The translations under genes and the position numbers were made by a program. A stretch of 25,252 nucleotides of DNA from positions 1 through 25,252 of the forward strand of contig CAVEFO010000026.1 in assembly GCA_963615055.1 (NCBI GenBank), given 5' to 3'. Of this stretch, positions 7,445 through 15,177 are shown one piece after another. Origin of the DNA: UBA1822 sp963615055. GTDB taxonomy: Bacteria > Bacillota > Negativicutes > Veillonellales > Dialisteraceae. Numbering within the stretch: position 1 is the first letter of the stretch; every line of letters starts with the position of its first letter. Below the pieces are notes generated by a model. That model had not been told where the DNA came from and made no database searches. It saw nothing but the letters and a program-made list of their open reading frames with translations.

Positions 7445-7790
7445 TAATGAGAAGCAGAAGTTTGGGTATATTTGACTTTTGCGGCATAGGCGCGATGTGC
7501 TTTTGCAAGATAGAGATGAGGGGCGCGGCTTTGGACTTTCTCGGCTTTTGCGGCATGGGTGCGATGCGATTTTGCAAGACAGCGATGAGGGGCGCGGCTT
7601 TGAACTTTCTCAGCTTTTGCGGCATGGGTGCTGTGTGCTTTTGCAAGACAGCGATGAGGCAGTTTCTCATCTCTATCAGCACCTTATTTTTTATCGCTTA
7701 TGCCGCAACATAAAAGAAAAAATCAATCGGCTCCTCATCTCTATCTTGCAAAGCTTTTTATCTCAAACGCCGCAAGCGGAATACAATAAA
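7445..7790. repeat. 69-bp tandem repeats with an inverted half
   Basis: A 69-bp unit recurs about 2.6 times (GCGGCAT anchors at 7481, 7550 and 7619). After GATGAG-GCAGTTT-CTCATC near 7655-7673 the sequence turns round, and inverted pieces of the same unit follow up to about 7790. The unit is 23 codons long, so frames stay open on both strands, but there is no supported start. I regard it as a non-coding repeat. It fills the gap between lysA and the ABC permease. Confidence 0.75.
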
Positions 7791-7809
7791 AACGTTTTGC
7801 CCCTTGGTT

Positions 7810-8502
7810 TCATCTCACCGCTTTGATCTTAAATTTCCATTCCAGCGCGCGGAGGATATTCGAGACGACGAAGGTCAAAATGAAATAGTAGACCGCGACA
7901 ATCACGAGCGGCGGGAAGGGTTGGAAACTGATGCCCTGGATCGTCGTGGCCGTGTACATCAGATCCGCCATGCCAATCACGGAGACTTGCGATGATTCTT
8001 TGATGAGCGTCACAAATTCGTTTCCAATGACGGGCAAAATATTTTTAATGGCCTGCGGAATGATGATGCGCACCATCGCTTCCCAGCGGGAAAAGCCGAG
8101 CGAGAGCGCGCCTTCCGTCTGCCCTTTCGGGACGGACTGGATGCCGGAGCGCACGATTTCACATTCATACGCGCCGGAATTTAAGACGAGCGCAATGACG
8201 CCGGCGGAGAGGCGCTCAAAGTCGACGCCGAATATTTCAAAACTGGGAAAATGGATGCCCAGAAACGGCAATCCAAAGAAAACAAGAGAAATTTGGACCA
8301 AAATCGGCGTACCGCGAATGATTTCCACATAGGCCGTCGCAAACCAGCGAAAAATGCGCACGCCGGAAATTTTCATAAAGGCTAGCAAAATACCCAAGAG
8401 CAGGCCGAAGACGCACGAGAGGAGCGAGATGATGATCGTGATCTTGATGCCCGACATAAAAATGCCGTTGTATTTGACGGCTGTATCCCATACCAATTCC
8501 AT
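7810..8502 (-). CDS. Polar amino-acid ABC transporter permease
   Basis: The 230-residue permease of the HisM/GlnP family has about five membrane segments. The family signature is in EIIRGTPILVQISLVFF (about residues 60-75), and the cytoplasmic coupling loop reads EGALSLGFSRWEAMVRIIIPQA. It would form the membrane channel for a polar amino acid such as glutamine, arginine, histidine or cystine; the substrate cannot be read from sequence. It follows the ATPase gene by 13 bp in one minus-strand operon. No periplasmic binding protein gene is present nearby, so that partner must be encoded elsewhere. Confidence 0.92.
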   Translation of the reverse strand: MELVWDTAVKYNGIFMSGIKITIIISLLSCVFGLLLGILLAFMKISGVRIFRWFATAYVEIIRGTPILVQISLVFFGLPFLGIHFPSFEIFGVDFERLSAGVIALVLNSGAYECEIVRSGIQSVPKGQTEGALSLGFSRWEAMVRIIIPQAIKNILPVIGNEFVTLIKESSQVSVIGMADLMYTATTIQGISFQPFPPLVIVAVYYFILTFVVSNILRALEWKFKIKAVR

Positions 8503-8515
8503 ATGTCACCTCGCG

Positions 8516-9265
8516 TTAAATGTCCGCGTGCAGCAGACGTTTCAAAAAAATCTGCGTCCGTTCCTCGGCGGGATGGGTAAAGATTTCTTCCGGGCTGCCC
8601 TCTTCGACGATGTAACCCTTGTCCATAAAGACGACGCGATTCGACACCGAGCGGGCAAATTGCATTTCATGCGTCACGACGGCCATCGTCATGCCATGCA
8701 TCGCGACTTCTTTCATGACCTCCAAGACATCCCCGACCAGCTCCGGATCGAGCGCCGACGTCGGTTCATCAAAGAGAAGCATTTTCGGCTCCATCGCAAG
8801 CGCCCTGGCAATGGCGACGCGCTGCTGCTGCCCGCCGGAGAGTTGCTCCGGATAGAAATCGGCATGATCGGCCATGCCGACGTCCGACAAGAGTTTCATT
8901 GCCGCGTCCTTGGCCTCGGCCGCCGGAAGTTTCCGGATATGCATCGGCGCGTACATCACGTTTTGCAAAACCGTCATCATCGGAAACAGATTGAAAGACT
9001 GAAAGACCATCCCCACGTCGCGGCGAAGCAGTTTTACGTCGGAATTCTGATCGATTTTCCGACCCTCAAACCAAAGCTCGCCCCCCGTCGGCTCCTCCAA
9101 TAGATTGAGGCAGCGCAGAAACGTGGACTTCCCGCTCCCCGAAGGCCCGATGATCGTCACGACTTCCCCGTTTTCGATCTCCATGCTGATATCCCGCAAT
9201 ACTTCGAGTTTCCCGAAGCTTTTTTGCAAATGACGGATATCATAAATCACCTTTTTCTCGCTCAT
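8516..9265 (-). CDS. Polar amino-acid ABC transporter ATP-binding protein
   Basis: The 249-residue ATPase of the GlnQ/HisP type has a Walker A at 40-47 (GPSGSGKS), a Q-loop at VFQSFNLFP, the signature LSGGQQQR at 142-149 and a Walker B at 163-168 (LLFDEP) followed by TSALDPE. These are the hallmark sequences of polar amino-acid importers. It is the first gene of a two-gene operon with the permease and has a good promoter (9299-9327). A 12-bp palindrome sits between the promoter elements and may be an operator. Specificity is not determinable here. Confidence 0.93.
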   Translation of the reverse strand: MSEKKVIYDIRHLQKSFGKLEVLRDISMEIENGEVVTIIGPSGSGKSTFLRCLNLLEEPTGGELWFEGRKIDQNSDVKLLRRDVGMVFQSFNLFPMMTVLQNVMYAPMHIRKLPAAEAKDAAMKLLSDVGMADHADFYPEQLSGGQQQRVAIARALAMEPKMLLFDEPTSALDPELVGDVLEVMKEVAMHGMTMAVVTHEMQFARSVSNRVVFMDKGYIVEEGSPEEIFTHPAEERTQIFLKRLLHADI

Positions 9266-9298
9266 GATTGACTCCCGTATACAGAAAAATTATACGAA

Positions 9299-9327
9299 AT
9301 ATTAGCATAATTATGCAGAATTGTCAA
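9299..9327 (-). promoter_or_regulatory. Promoter with palindromic operator-like site
   Basis: On the minus strand TTGACA (9327-9322), a 17-bp spacer and TAATAT (9304-9299) precede the ABC ATPase gene. The perfect palindrome GCATAATTATGC (9305-9316) fills most of the spacer. With its flanks it resembles an ArgR-type ARG box with about three mismatches. A repressor bound there would cover the promoter (inference). Confidence 0.6.
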
Positions 9328-9365
9328 TTTCACAGCCGTCTTTTCCCGAAATCGACAAGAAAAAA

Positions 9366-9505
9366 GCGGCCTTAGCCGCATTTAATCATCATCGCCGAGC
9401 TTTGCATGGCACTCACAGTCGCCTCGCGTCACTACGTTCCTAAGGCTCCTGTTCGTTGCACAAGGCGACACCTGCACTGCTCACTGCTCACTGCTAATTG
9501 CTAAC
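9366..9505. repeat. Hairpin and ACTGCTN heptamer repeat
   Basis: The gap between speD and the ABC operon contains GCGGC-CTTA-GCCGC (9366-9379), a long GTCGCC/GGCGAC pairing (9418-9469) and four 7-nt units of the ACTGCTN type (9476-9503). The order hairpin, ACCTGC, heptamers recurs elsewhere in the window. Confidence 0.7.
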
Positions 9506-9552
9506 TTTTTTACACCTACCGCAAGCAGCCGGCAACACCCCCAAAAATTTCC

Positions 9553-10320
9553 TTACCCTTTTATTGCCGGCATATTGCGCCCATTGAAAATCTCCGCCAT
9601 TTCCTGCCGGATGAGTCGGCGAATGCGCTTGGCCTCCGCCGGCGGCAAATCGGCCTCTTTTTCATGGAACAGATAATTGTCCAGACAAAAATCGTGAATC
9701 ATCATTTTCGTGTGGAAAATATTTTCCTGATACACATTCACATCCACCATATCGTAACGATTGGCGACGGAGGGCGCAATGTATTTCTGAATGGAGTGAA
9801 TGCGATGATCGATGAAAAGTTTCTTTCCGGACACATCCCGCGTGAAGCCGCGGACGCGATAATCACAAATGACAATGTCGTCATCAAAAGATTCCAGCAG
9901 GAAATTCAGCGCTTTCAGAGGAGAAATCTCGCCGCAAGTGGACACGTCGATGTCCGCGCGGAACGTGCAAATCCCGTCCTGCGGATGCATTTCCGGATAG
10001 GTGTGGACAGTGATGTGGCTCTTGTCCAAATGCGCGACGACATCCTGTTTCTCCGCTTCCTCTTCGGCGATCAGCATCGTGACGCTCGCCCCCTGCGGAT
10101 CGTAATCCTGCGAAGCGATATTCAAAATGTTCGCCCCAATCAAATGCGCCACATCTTTCAAAAGTTTCGTGAGGCGCTCGGCGCTGTATTCTTCGTCGAT
10201 GTATTCAATATATTTTTTCCGTTCGCTCTCCGTACGTGCATAGCAAATATCGTACATATTGAAGCTCAGGGTCTTGGTGAGATTGTTGAATCCGAACAGT
10301 TTCAATTTTTTCTTCGCCAT
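9553..10320 (-). CDS. speD: S-adenosylmethionine decarboxylase proenzyme
   Basis: The 255-residue product matches the long, E. coli-type SpeD (264 residues). It decarboxylates S-adenosylmethionine to supply the aminopropyl donor for spermidine. The self-cleavage site is KSHITVHTYPE, with cleavage expected between K100 and S101; the serine becomes the pyruvoyl cofactor. The ATG at 10320 is chosen because GGAAGGAGG lies six bases upstream; the open frame extends 12 codons further without such a site. A promoter with extended -10 (TGCTATAAT) lies at 10365-10370. It is a single-gene unit. Spermidine synthase is encoded about 9 kb away at 19216-20082. Confidence 0.93.
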   Translation of the reverse strand: MAKKKLKLFGFNNLTKTLSFNMYDICYARTESERKKYIEYIDEEYSAERLTKLLKDVAHLIGANILNIASQDYDPQGASVTMLIAEEEAEKQDVVAHLDKSHITVHTYPEMHPQDGICTFRADIDVSTCGEISPLKALNFLLESFDDDIVICDYRVRGFTRDVSGKKLFIDHRIHSIQKYIAPSVANRYDMVDVNVYQENIFHTKMMIHDFCLDNYLFHEKEADLPPAEAKRIRRLIRQEMAEIFNGRNMPAIKG

Positions 10321-10364
10321 CTCGTCCTCCTTCCGCACGCGAAAAGTTTTACACACTAAATCAT

Positions 10365-10373
10365 ATTATAGCA
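10365..10373 (-). promoter_or_regulatory. Extended -10 promoter of speD
   Basis: TGCTATAAT on the minus strand is a perfect extended -10 element. No convincing -35 was seen. The predicted start is near 10358, giving a leader of about 38 nt. Confidence 0.5.
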
Positions 10374-10434
10374 GGGAAACAGCGGCGCGTACATAGATAA
10401 AGTCAGTAAAGAGAAATGTGCGCGCCTTGTAAAA

Positions 10435-10640
10435 GTTAGCAGTGAGCAATTAGCAGTGAGCAGTGTAGGTGCGCGCTCCGCGCGATTTTTAATAATGCAC
10501 CGGAGGCGCTACCGGTCAGCCCTCTTCAGGAAGATGATGCCCCGTAGAGGCGGTGATGGGCACTCTATGTGAAAGAAAAAGTTTTTCATTACAGGCCGCC
10601 ACCTAAACTACTCACTACTCACAGTATAAATCGAAGTCCA
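10435..10640. repeat. Inverted-orientation heptamer and hairpin repeat
   Basis: The 330-bp gap between the EamA gene and speD holds four heptamers in reverse sense (TAGCAGT, GAGCAAT; 10435-10465) followed by the hairpin GCGCG-CTC-CGCGC (10471-10483). Then come fragments related to 1050-1130, including a shared ACTCTATGT motif. No gene is visible. Confidence 0.65.
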
Positions 10641-10651
10641 CACCTCTGCCT

Positions 10652-11065
10652 TTACAGCACCATCACAAGCGTCCCGGCGGTGATGAGAATCGCACCGATA
10701 GCGACTTGGATCGTACATTCTTCATGCAGAATCGTAAATGCCAGAATCAAGGTAATGACAATGCTGAGCTTATCAATGGGTACGACTTTTGCGACCTCTC
10801 CGATTTGGAGGGCTTTGAAATAGCAAAGCCATGAAGCGCCCGTCGCAAGGCCGGACAAAATCAGAAACAGCCAACTCTTCTTGCTGATTTCGGAAATACC
10901 CGACTGGCTGCCGGCCAAAAAGACCATCCCCCATGCCATCACCAAAACAACCACCGTCCGAATGGCCGTGGCCAGATTGGAATTGACGCCCTCAATCCCT
11001 ATTTTCGCCAAAATTGATGTCAACGCGGCAAACACAGCCGAGCCGACAGCCAAGAGAATCCACAT
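10652..11065 (-). CDS. Single-domain EamA/DMT-family membrane protein
   Basis: The 137-residue protein has about five hydrophobic segments and one EamA (drug/metabolite transporter) domain, ending in a long helix (IAIGAILITAG-like). Full DMT carriers have two such domains and about 300 residues; one-domain members are thought to pair as dimers. Motifs supporting the family are the start WILLAVGSAVFAALTSILAKIGIEG and the central ASWLCYFKALQIGEVAKVVPIDKLS. AAAGGGGG precedes the ATG. Substrate unknown. It stands alone between repeat-filled gaps. Confidence 0.85.
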   Translation of the reverse strand: MWILLAVGSAVFAALTSILAKIGIEGVNSNLATAIRTVVVLVMAWGMVFLAGSQSGISEISKKSWLFLILSGLATGASWLCYFKALQIGEVAKVVPIDKLSIVITLILAFTILHEECTIQVAIGAILITAGTLVMVL

Positions 11066-11105
11066 GATTTTCCCCCTTTGCGATCAAGTAACCGTGGGCT
11101 GTTGT

Positions 11106-11310
11106 CCGTGGACCGTTTTCCGTAGACCGTGAACCGTAGACCGTGCGTGAGATACTTAGTGCTCCATGGGATGTGAGGAACGGTTAACGGATAACGGACG
11201 ACCGTAGACCGTGGACCGTGAACCGTGCGTGAGCAGCGGAGTCGTCATATCGTTGTGAGGAACGGACGACGGATAACGGACGACGGATACCGGTAAACAG
11301 ACAACGGACA
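11106..11310. repeat. ACGG/CCGT heptamer arrays
   Basis: Three arrays with 7-nt phase are present: six CCGTNNN units (11106-11147), seven units passing from ACGGNNN to ACCGTNN without losing phase (11180-11228), and about seven ACGGNNN-type units (11262-11310). The array runs almost to the rdgB stop codon. There is no gene in this gap. Confidence 0.8.
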
Positions 11311-11329
11311 GTGCCAAAAGCTCGGCATC

Positions 11330-11923
11330 TCATTTCTTTTCTTCCGAAAGCTTTGCCACCAACTCCCGCAGCGCCTTCCCCCGATGGCTGATGCTGTTTT
11401 TTTCGGATAATGAAAGTTCGGCCATGGTTTTCTCAAATGGCGGCAAATAAAAAAGCGGGTCATAGCCGAAGCCCCCGGTGCCGGCGTAGAAATCGCGGAG
11501 AATCCCTTCGCAAGTGCCCTCCGCCGTGACACATTTGCCATCCGGAAACACGAGCGCGACGGCGCAAACGTAATGCGCGCGGCGGTCATCTCCGTGATAC
11601 GGACGAAGCCTTTCAATGAGCTTTTGATTGTTCGCCTCATCATCCCCGTGCTCACCGGCGTAACGTGCCGAATAAATGCCCGGTTCATCGCCCAAGACAT
11701 CCGCAATGATCCCGGAATCATCGGACAGGACGGGCATTCCCACCGCCTCGGCATAGGCGCGCGCCTTTTGCAGGGCGTTTTCCATGAATGTCATCCCCGT
11801 TTCCGCCGGCTCCGCCACATCGGCCACCTCGGAGAGCGGCACGCCTTCCCAGCCGATTTCCGAAAGCGCTTCGCAAAATTCCCGAATTTTCCCTTTATTT
11901 TTCGTCGCCAATACAATCTTCAT
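11330..11923 (-). CDS. rdgB: XTP/dITP diphosphatase (RdgB/HAM1 family)
   Basis: The 197-residue product hydrolyses non-canonical purine nucleoside triphosphates (XTP, dITP, ITP) to monophosphates, protecting DNA. Visible motifs are the N-terminal nucleotide-binding TKNKGK (7-12), SDDSG (about 67-71) with the metal-binding acidic residues, GGFGYDPLFYLPPF (about 150) and SHRGKAL near the end. The length is typical. It starts three bases after the stop codon of the upstream HsdM/S-like gene, whose last codons provide GGGGTGA as the ribosome site, so the two are probably translated together. Confidence 0.95.
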   Translation of the reverse strand: MKIVLATKNKGKIREFCEALSEIGWEGVPLSEVADVAEPAETGMTFMENALQKARAYAEAVGMPVLSDDSGIIADVLGDEPGIYSARYAGEHGDDEANNQKLIERLRPYHGDDRRAHYVCAVALVFPDGKCVTAEGTCEGILRDFYAGTGGFGYDPLFYLPPFEKTMAELSLSEKNSISHRGKALRELVAKLSEEKK

Positions 11924-11926
11924 ATC

Positions 11927-13381
11927 TCACCCCATCATCAACTTCACCGCATCGCGCAATACCTCGCGCCATGCTTCCTCCGCCCGCGCCAAATTCCCGC
12001 ACGTTTCCGACACTGCACCCGTAATCGCCTCGATGCGCTCACCGGCGGCGCGGCGAAGCGGCATTCGCAAAAGACGGTCATGACACAAATGCCAAGCACG
12101 CCCCGTCCGCATCGTTTCCAGAAACATCTGCCCCATCGGACCGTCCCAATACGCTTTCAAATATTCCGCCGTATACTCGCCGACCGGACGAAACGCGAAA
12201 ATCCCCGGAGCCGCCGCCGCGCCGTCCCATTTGGCGCCTACGACCGCTGCCGCAAATCCCTCCTCCGTCGCCGCGATGAGAAGATCCCCCGCAGCGACGC
12301 GACAAATATCCTCCGTTTCCGCTTCCTTCACAAATTCCGCGCGAATCCCGGAGCGCTCCACCGCTTTTTCGGAAATGAGCGGGTAGACGCCCTTCGTGCC
12401 GACCAGCCGCGGCACCGCTTTGAAAACACTCCCGACGGCAAAGTCCGGATCCAAAAGCCCCGCGCCCAATATCGCCTGCAACCCGGCATGACCGTTGTAA
12501 GCGTACAAATCGTAATCCCAATTGTCCGCCGCGGCAAAATCCGCCCGTTTCATAGACAAATTCGGAATGAAACGAAACGCATCGCCCGCAAAATCCGCCT
12601 CGCCGAAAGACATCTCTCCCGCCGGATCCGCGCCAACCAGCCGGATATATTCGCTCTCCGTCTCGCCATCCGTCACGTGGCAGAAACTTTCGACCCGCAT
12701 CGACGCCGCCAACTCCGACAAAATCGGCCGCGCCCCAAACCATTCACGGGGCAGCAGAAATTCCATCACGCCGCCCTCTCGCAAATGCGCCGAAAGCGCA
12801 GCCAAATGTCTTTCACTCGCATCATCAGCCGCGCCCGCAAAGAAAATATAATCATAGCGCTCAGTATCCGCAATAATTTCCGAAGGTGCCATCACGCGGC
12901 CGCGCGCATAAATCCGCTGCGCCGTGTGCCGCCACGTGTCATCGGCGACGGTAAGCGCGATGCGTTTGTTTCGTAAATTCACGAAAATCTCCGTCAGATG
13001 CGGCAGATACCGCTCCGCGCCGGCAAAGAGCACCGTCTTCTCCGCCAGCGCCGCCTGCTCCACCGCATGAGAAAGCAGCGCCCGAAACGCCGGCGAAAGC
13101 GGCGCAAGCCCCTCGGCGAAAAGCATCGGGTCGACGGACATCGCCGCCGTGTAAATATATGCGAAACGCTCAGGATCCTCCGGCATCGGCCCGAATTCTC
13201 CCTCCGTCAGCGCCGCCGCTTTTTCGCGAAACTCCTCCGGCGACAGCCCGAATTCCTCATTCTCGCGCTTGCTGAAAATGACATAATCCAAATACCGCGC
13301 CCGGACGATTTCCGTAAAAATATCCCCCTCGGAAACCCCCAACTCCGCCATTTTGGAAATCATTTCTTCCTTCTTCCCCAT
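11927..13381 (-). CDS. HsdM/HsdS-like protein, probably catalytically inactive
   Basis: I do not recognise this as a named gene. The 484-residue product resembles an N6-adenine DNA methyltransferase of the HsdM type joined to a target-recognition-like part. Residues about 110-240 look like the Rossmann core: VLFAGAERYLP replaces motif I, YDYIFFAGA stands where NPPY/F is expected, and LREGGVMEFLLPREWF matches the HsdM stretch after motif IV. Residues about 345-440 (GDLLIAATEEG, then IFAFRPVGEYTAEYLKAYWDGPMGQ) match the pattern of HsdS recognition domains. NPPY and the glycine-rich motif are missing, so methylation is unlikely. A strong TAGGAGG precedes the ATG. It is the first gene of a pair with rdgB. 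Codon use looks like that of its neighbours. Confidence 0.8.
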   Translation of the reverse strand: MGKKEEMISKMAELGVSEGDIFTEIVRARYLDYVIFSKRENEEFGLSPEEFREKAAALTEGEFGPMPEDPERFAYIYTAAMSVDPMLFAEGLAPLSPAFRALLSHAVEQAALAEKTVLFAGAERYLPHLTEIFVNLRNKRIALTVADDTWRHTAQRIYARGRVMAPSEIIADTERYDYIFFAGAADDASERHLAALSAHLREGGVMEFLLPREWFGARPILSELAASMRVESFCHVTDGETESEYIRLVGADPAGEMSFGEADFAGDAFRFIPNLSMKRADFAAADNWDYDLYAYNGHAGLQAILGAGLLDPDFAVGSVFKAVPRLVGTKGVYPLISEKAVERSGIRAEFVKEAETEDICRVAAGDLLIAATEEGFAAAVVGAKWDGAAAAPGIFAFRPVGEYTAEYLKAYWDGPMGQMFLETMRTGRAWHLCHDRLLRMPLRRAAGERIEAITGAVSETCGNLARAEEAWREVLRDAVKLMMG

Positions 13382-13403
13382 CCGGTCCTCCTATTATCAG
13401 CTG

Positions 13404-13769
13404 TCCGTTTTCCGTTATCCGTTTACCGTACTTCACATGGATGTAAAAGCTTGAAAAGGCTTGCCATCGGTATTTCTTCCTTTTTCGCCCTTTCTCATGT
13501 TTAGCTTTAGCAGAAGGCTTGAAACGCTTGATGTGTGTGCTTCTTGCTTTTTCGAGTTTTTAACAAAGACAAAAACATCAAATGTGAATCAACCCTTTCA
13601 AGCCTTTTCAAGCCTTTTCAAGCCTTTTCAAGCCTTTTCAAGCCTCTTTAAGCTATTTCAATCCTCTTTTCCGGTAGCGGCCTTCTGCCGCATTTATAAA
13701 AAATGCGCGAAGCGCGTACCTGCACTACTCACTACTCACTGCTAACTGCTAACTGTTCACTGCTAACTG
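13404..13769. repeat. Composite repeat: CCGT heptamers, 10-nt array, hairpin, ACTGCTN array
   Basis: The 390-bp gap has no gene. In order it holds three to four CCGTNNN units (13404-13427), an arm GCTTGAAAAGGCTTG (13449-13463), four perfect AGCCTTTTCA decamers with degenerate flanks (13591-13650) that are the reverse complement of that arm, GCGGC/GCCGC (13677-13691), the triloop hairpin ATGCGC-GAA-GCGCGT (13703-13717) and six and a half ACTGCTN-type heptamers (13724-13769), ending four bases before the stop codon of the next gene. Confidence 0.8.
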
Positions 13770-13773
13770 TTTT

Positions 13774-14820
13774 TTATTGCCCCATTCTCTCTGCCAAAAT
13801 TTCCGCCACGCTCTCCGTCGGCATATCATCGCTATCGTAGAGAAGCCCGCGCGGACTCTTGATGATGAGCCGATCCATAAGATTTTGCGCAATCAGCTCC
13901 TTCGTCGCCGACAGAAACGACACGCACGCCGCGTCATGATACTCTTTTGTGATAATCCTAGACAACCCCGGCGCTTTAAGCCGCTGCTGCAAGAAGAGCT
14001 GATGAATCGCCTTCCAGCTGACTTTTCCCGGACACGCGCGAAGCAAGACGATGATCCGATACCCCGCCTCTTTCAAACGACGAATCATGGCGAGCGTTTC
14101 CTCCACATGCTCCAGCGACCCCTCCTGCAAAATGTGATACCGCCCCTCGGCCGCACGCGAAAGCGTCAGCTCCGAGAGACATTTCGCCTGCGGAATCGTG
14201 AAATACGCGCAATACGAACCATATTTCCGCATCAGCTCCCGGTCGTGCGGATGGAAACCTCGGAAATTATCCACCATGGACTGAATGATATCGCCGTCGT
14301 GCTTTTCGATGATGAGCGACGACATGATCGTCTTCCCCGCGCCCGGCTGGCCCGCCACGATATATGCCGTCGGGCGTGCTTGATTTCCCGTCTTGCGCGC
14401 CGACACCGCCGGCCACACCTTCTCTTCGAAAAGCGAACGCATCTCCTCCGGTTGAAACGCACTCTCCTTCTCGATGAGCTCTGCCGTCGGCATACTGCCC
14501 GTCGCCGGACAAAATACCTGGTCGGAGATATAGCGGCTCTCAATCGCAAAAGCCTCGCGCAGCATATCAATCTGCTCCTCCACGGAGAAACCGTAGCTGC
14601 GCCGCATCTCCACCCGCGCCATCTCGCGCTGCGTCCTGCGCCAAAGCTGATACAGCGCCGCTTCGTCCGCCTCCGACACCGCCGCGCCGTCCAGTCCGGA
14701 AAGCAAATTCCGAATCGTCACAAATATTTCCGCATTCACTTCCAGCTGAATCCCCGGCGGTGTAATTTCCGCTGAAGCCTCCAGTTCCTCTATCGTTCGC
14801 CCGTCATAAGGCACTGCCAT
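13774..14820 (-). CDS. Zeta-toxin-family ATP/GTP-dependent kinase
   Basis: The 348-residue protein has a C-terminal zeta-toxin fold. Walker A GQPGAGKT is at about 157-164, followed by MVDNFRGFHPHD (about 182-193), which matches the D-x-x-R-x-x-HP motif holding the catalytic aspartate, and LQEGSL with the conserved glutamate. Zeta toxins phosphorylate UDP-N-acetylglucosamine or related sugars and block wall synthesis (family knowledge). About 145 residues, mainly helical, precede the kinase and are not recognised. No epsilon-type antitoxin gene is present on either side. The ATG at 14820 has AAAGGA just upstream; a TTG six codons earlier is the alternative. A TATAAT on the minus strand lies at 14868-14873. 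Confidence 0.82.
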   Translation of the reverse strand: MAVPYDGRTIEELEASAEITPPGIQLEVNAEIFVTIRNLLSGLDGAAVSEADEAALYQLWRRTQREMARVEMRRSYGFSVEEQIDMLREAFAIESRYISDQVFCPATGSMPTAELIEKESAFQPEEMRSLFEEKVWPAVSARKTGNQARPTAYIVAGQPGAGKTIMSSLIIEKHDGDIIQSMVDNFRGFHPHDRELMRKYGSYCAYFTIPQAKCLSELTLSRAAEGRYHILQEGSLEHVEETLAMIRRLKEAGYRIIVLLRACPGKVSWKAIHQLFLQQRLKAPGLSRIITKEYHDAACVSFLSATKELIAQNLMDRLIIKSPRGLLYDSDDMPTESVAEILAERMGQ

Positions 14821-14891
14821 CGCATCCTTTCGCCCCAATTCCGATTGATTTTCGCATATTATCTTTTATTATATCATATGGACAGAATGGA

Positions 14892-15168
14892 AAAGCAGTG
14901 AGCAGTCACGGAGCGCCTTCAGCGACGATGCGTAAAATCCAGCCTCCGTTATCCGTTCCTCACATGGAGATAAAAGCTTGAAACGCTTGATTTGTGTGCT
15001 TCTTCCCCTTTCTAGCTTTTAGACAAAGGCGAAAACAGCAAATGTGAGCCAAGCCGTTCAAGCCCTTTCAAGCCTTTCAAGCCTTTCAAGCCTTTCAAGC
15101 TCTTTACCCTTCACGGTTCACGACCAGCGGCCCACGACCCACGGTCAACGGGTAACAGTTAAACGGTT
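14892..15168. repeat. Second composite repeat: CCGT units, arm, 9-nt array, ACGG heptamers
   Basis: The gap between the zeta-like gene and the first AEC gene contains two heptamers in reverse sense near 14894, CCGTTA-type units (14944-14957), a left arm related to that at 13435-13463 (14961-14990), an array of 9-nt AGCCTTTCA units (15061-15106) and about eight ACGGNNN-type heptamers (15113-15168). It is a diverged relative of 13404-13650. No gene is visible. Confidence 0.75.
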
Positions 15169-15177
15169 TTCGGACAA

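Noticed and set aside
7447..7713. 88-codon plus-strand frame with Cys/Gly-rich repeats
   Set aside because: It consists of the 69-bp tandem repeat, which is a multiple of three; no ribosome site and the repeats also stay open on the other strand.
7426..7800. Possible lysine riboswitch upstream of lysA
   Set aside because: The gap is filled with 69-bp repeats; no conserved lysine-riboswitch core was seen.
11573..12976. 467-codon plus-strand frame opposite rdgB and the HsdM-like gene
   Set aside because: It crosses two real minus-strand genes and has the Arg-rich composition of a shadow frame.
13591..13769. CRISPR-like direct repeats
   Set aside because: Units are 7 or 10 nt and directly adjoining, without unique spacers, and no cas genes are present.
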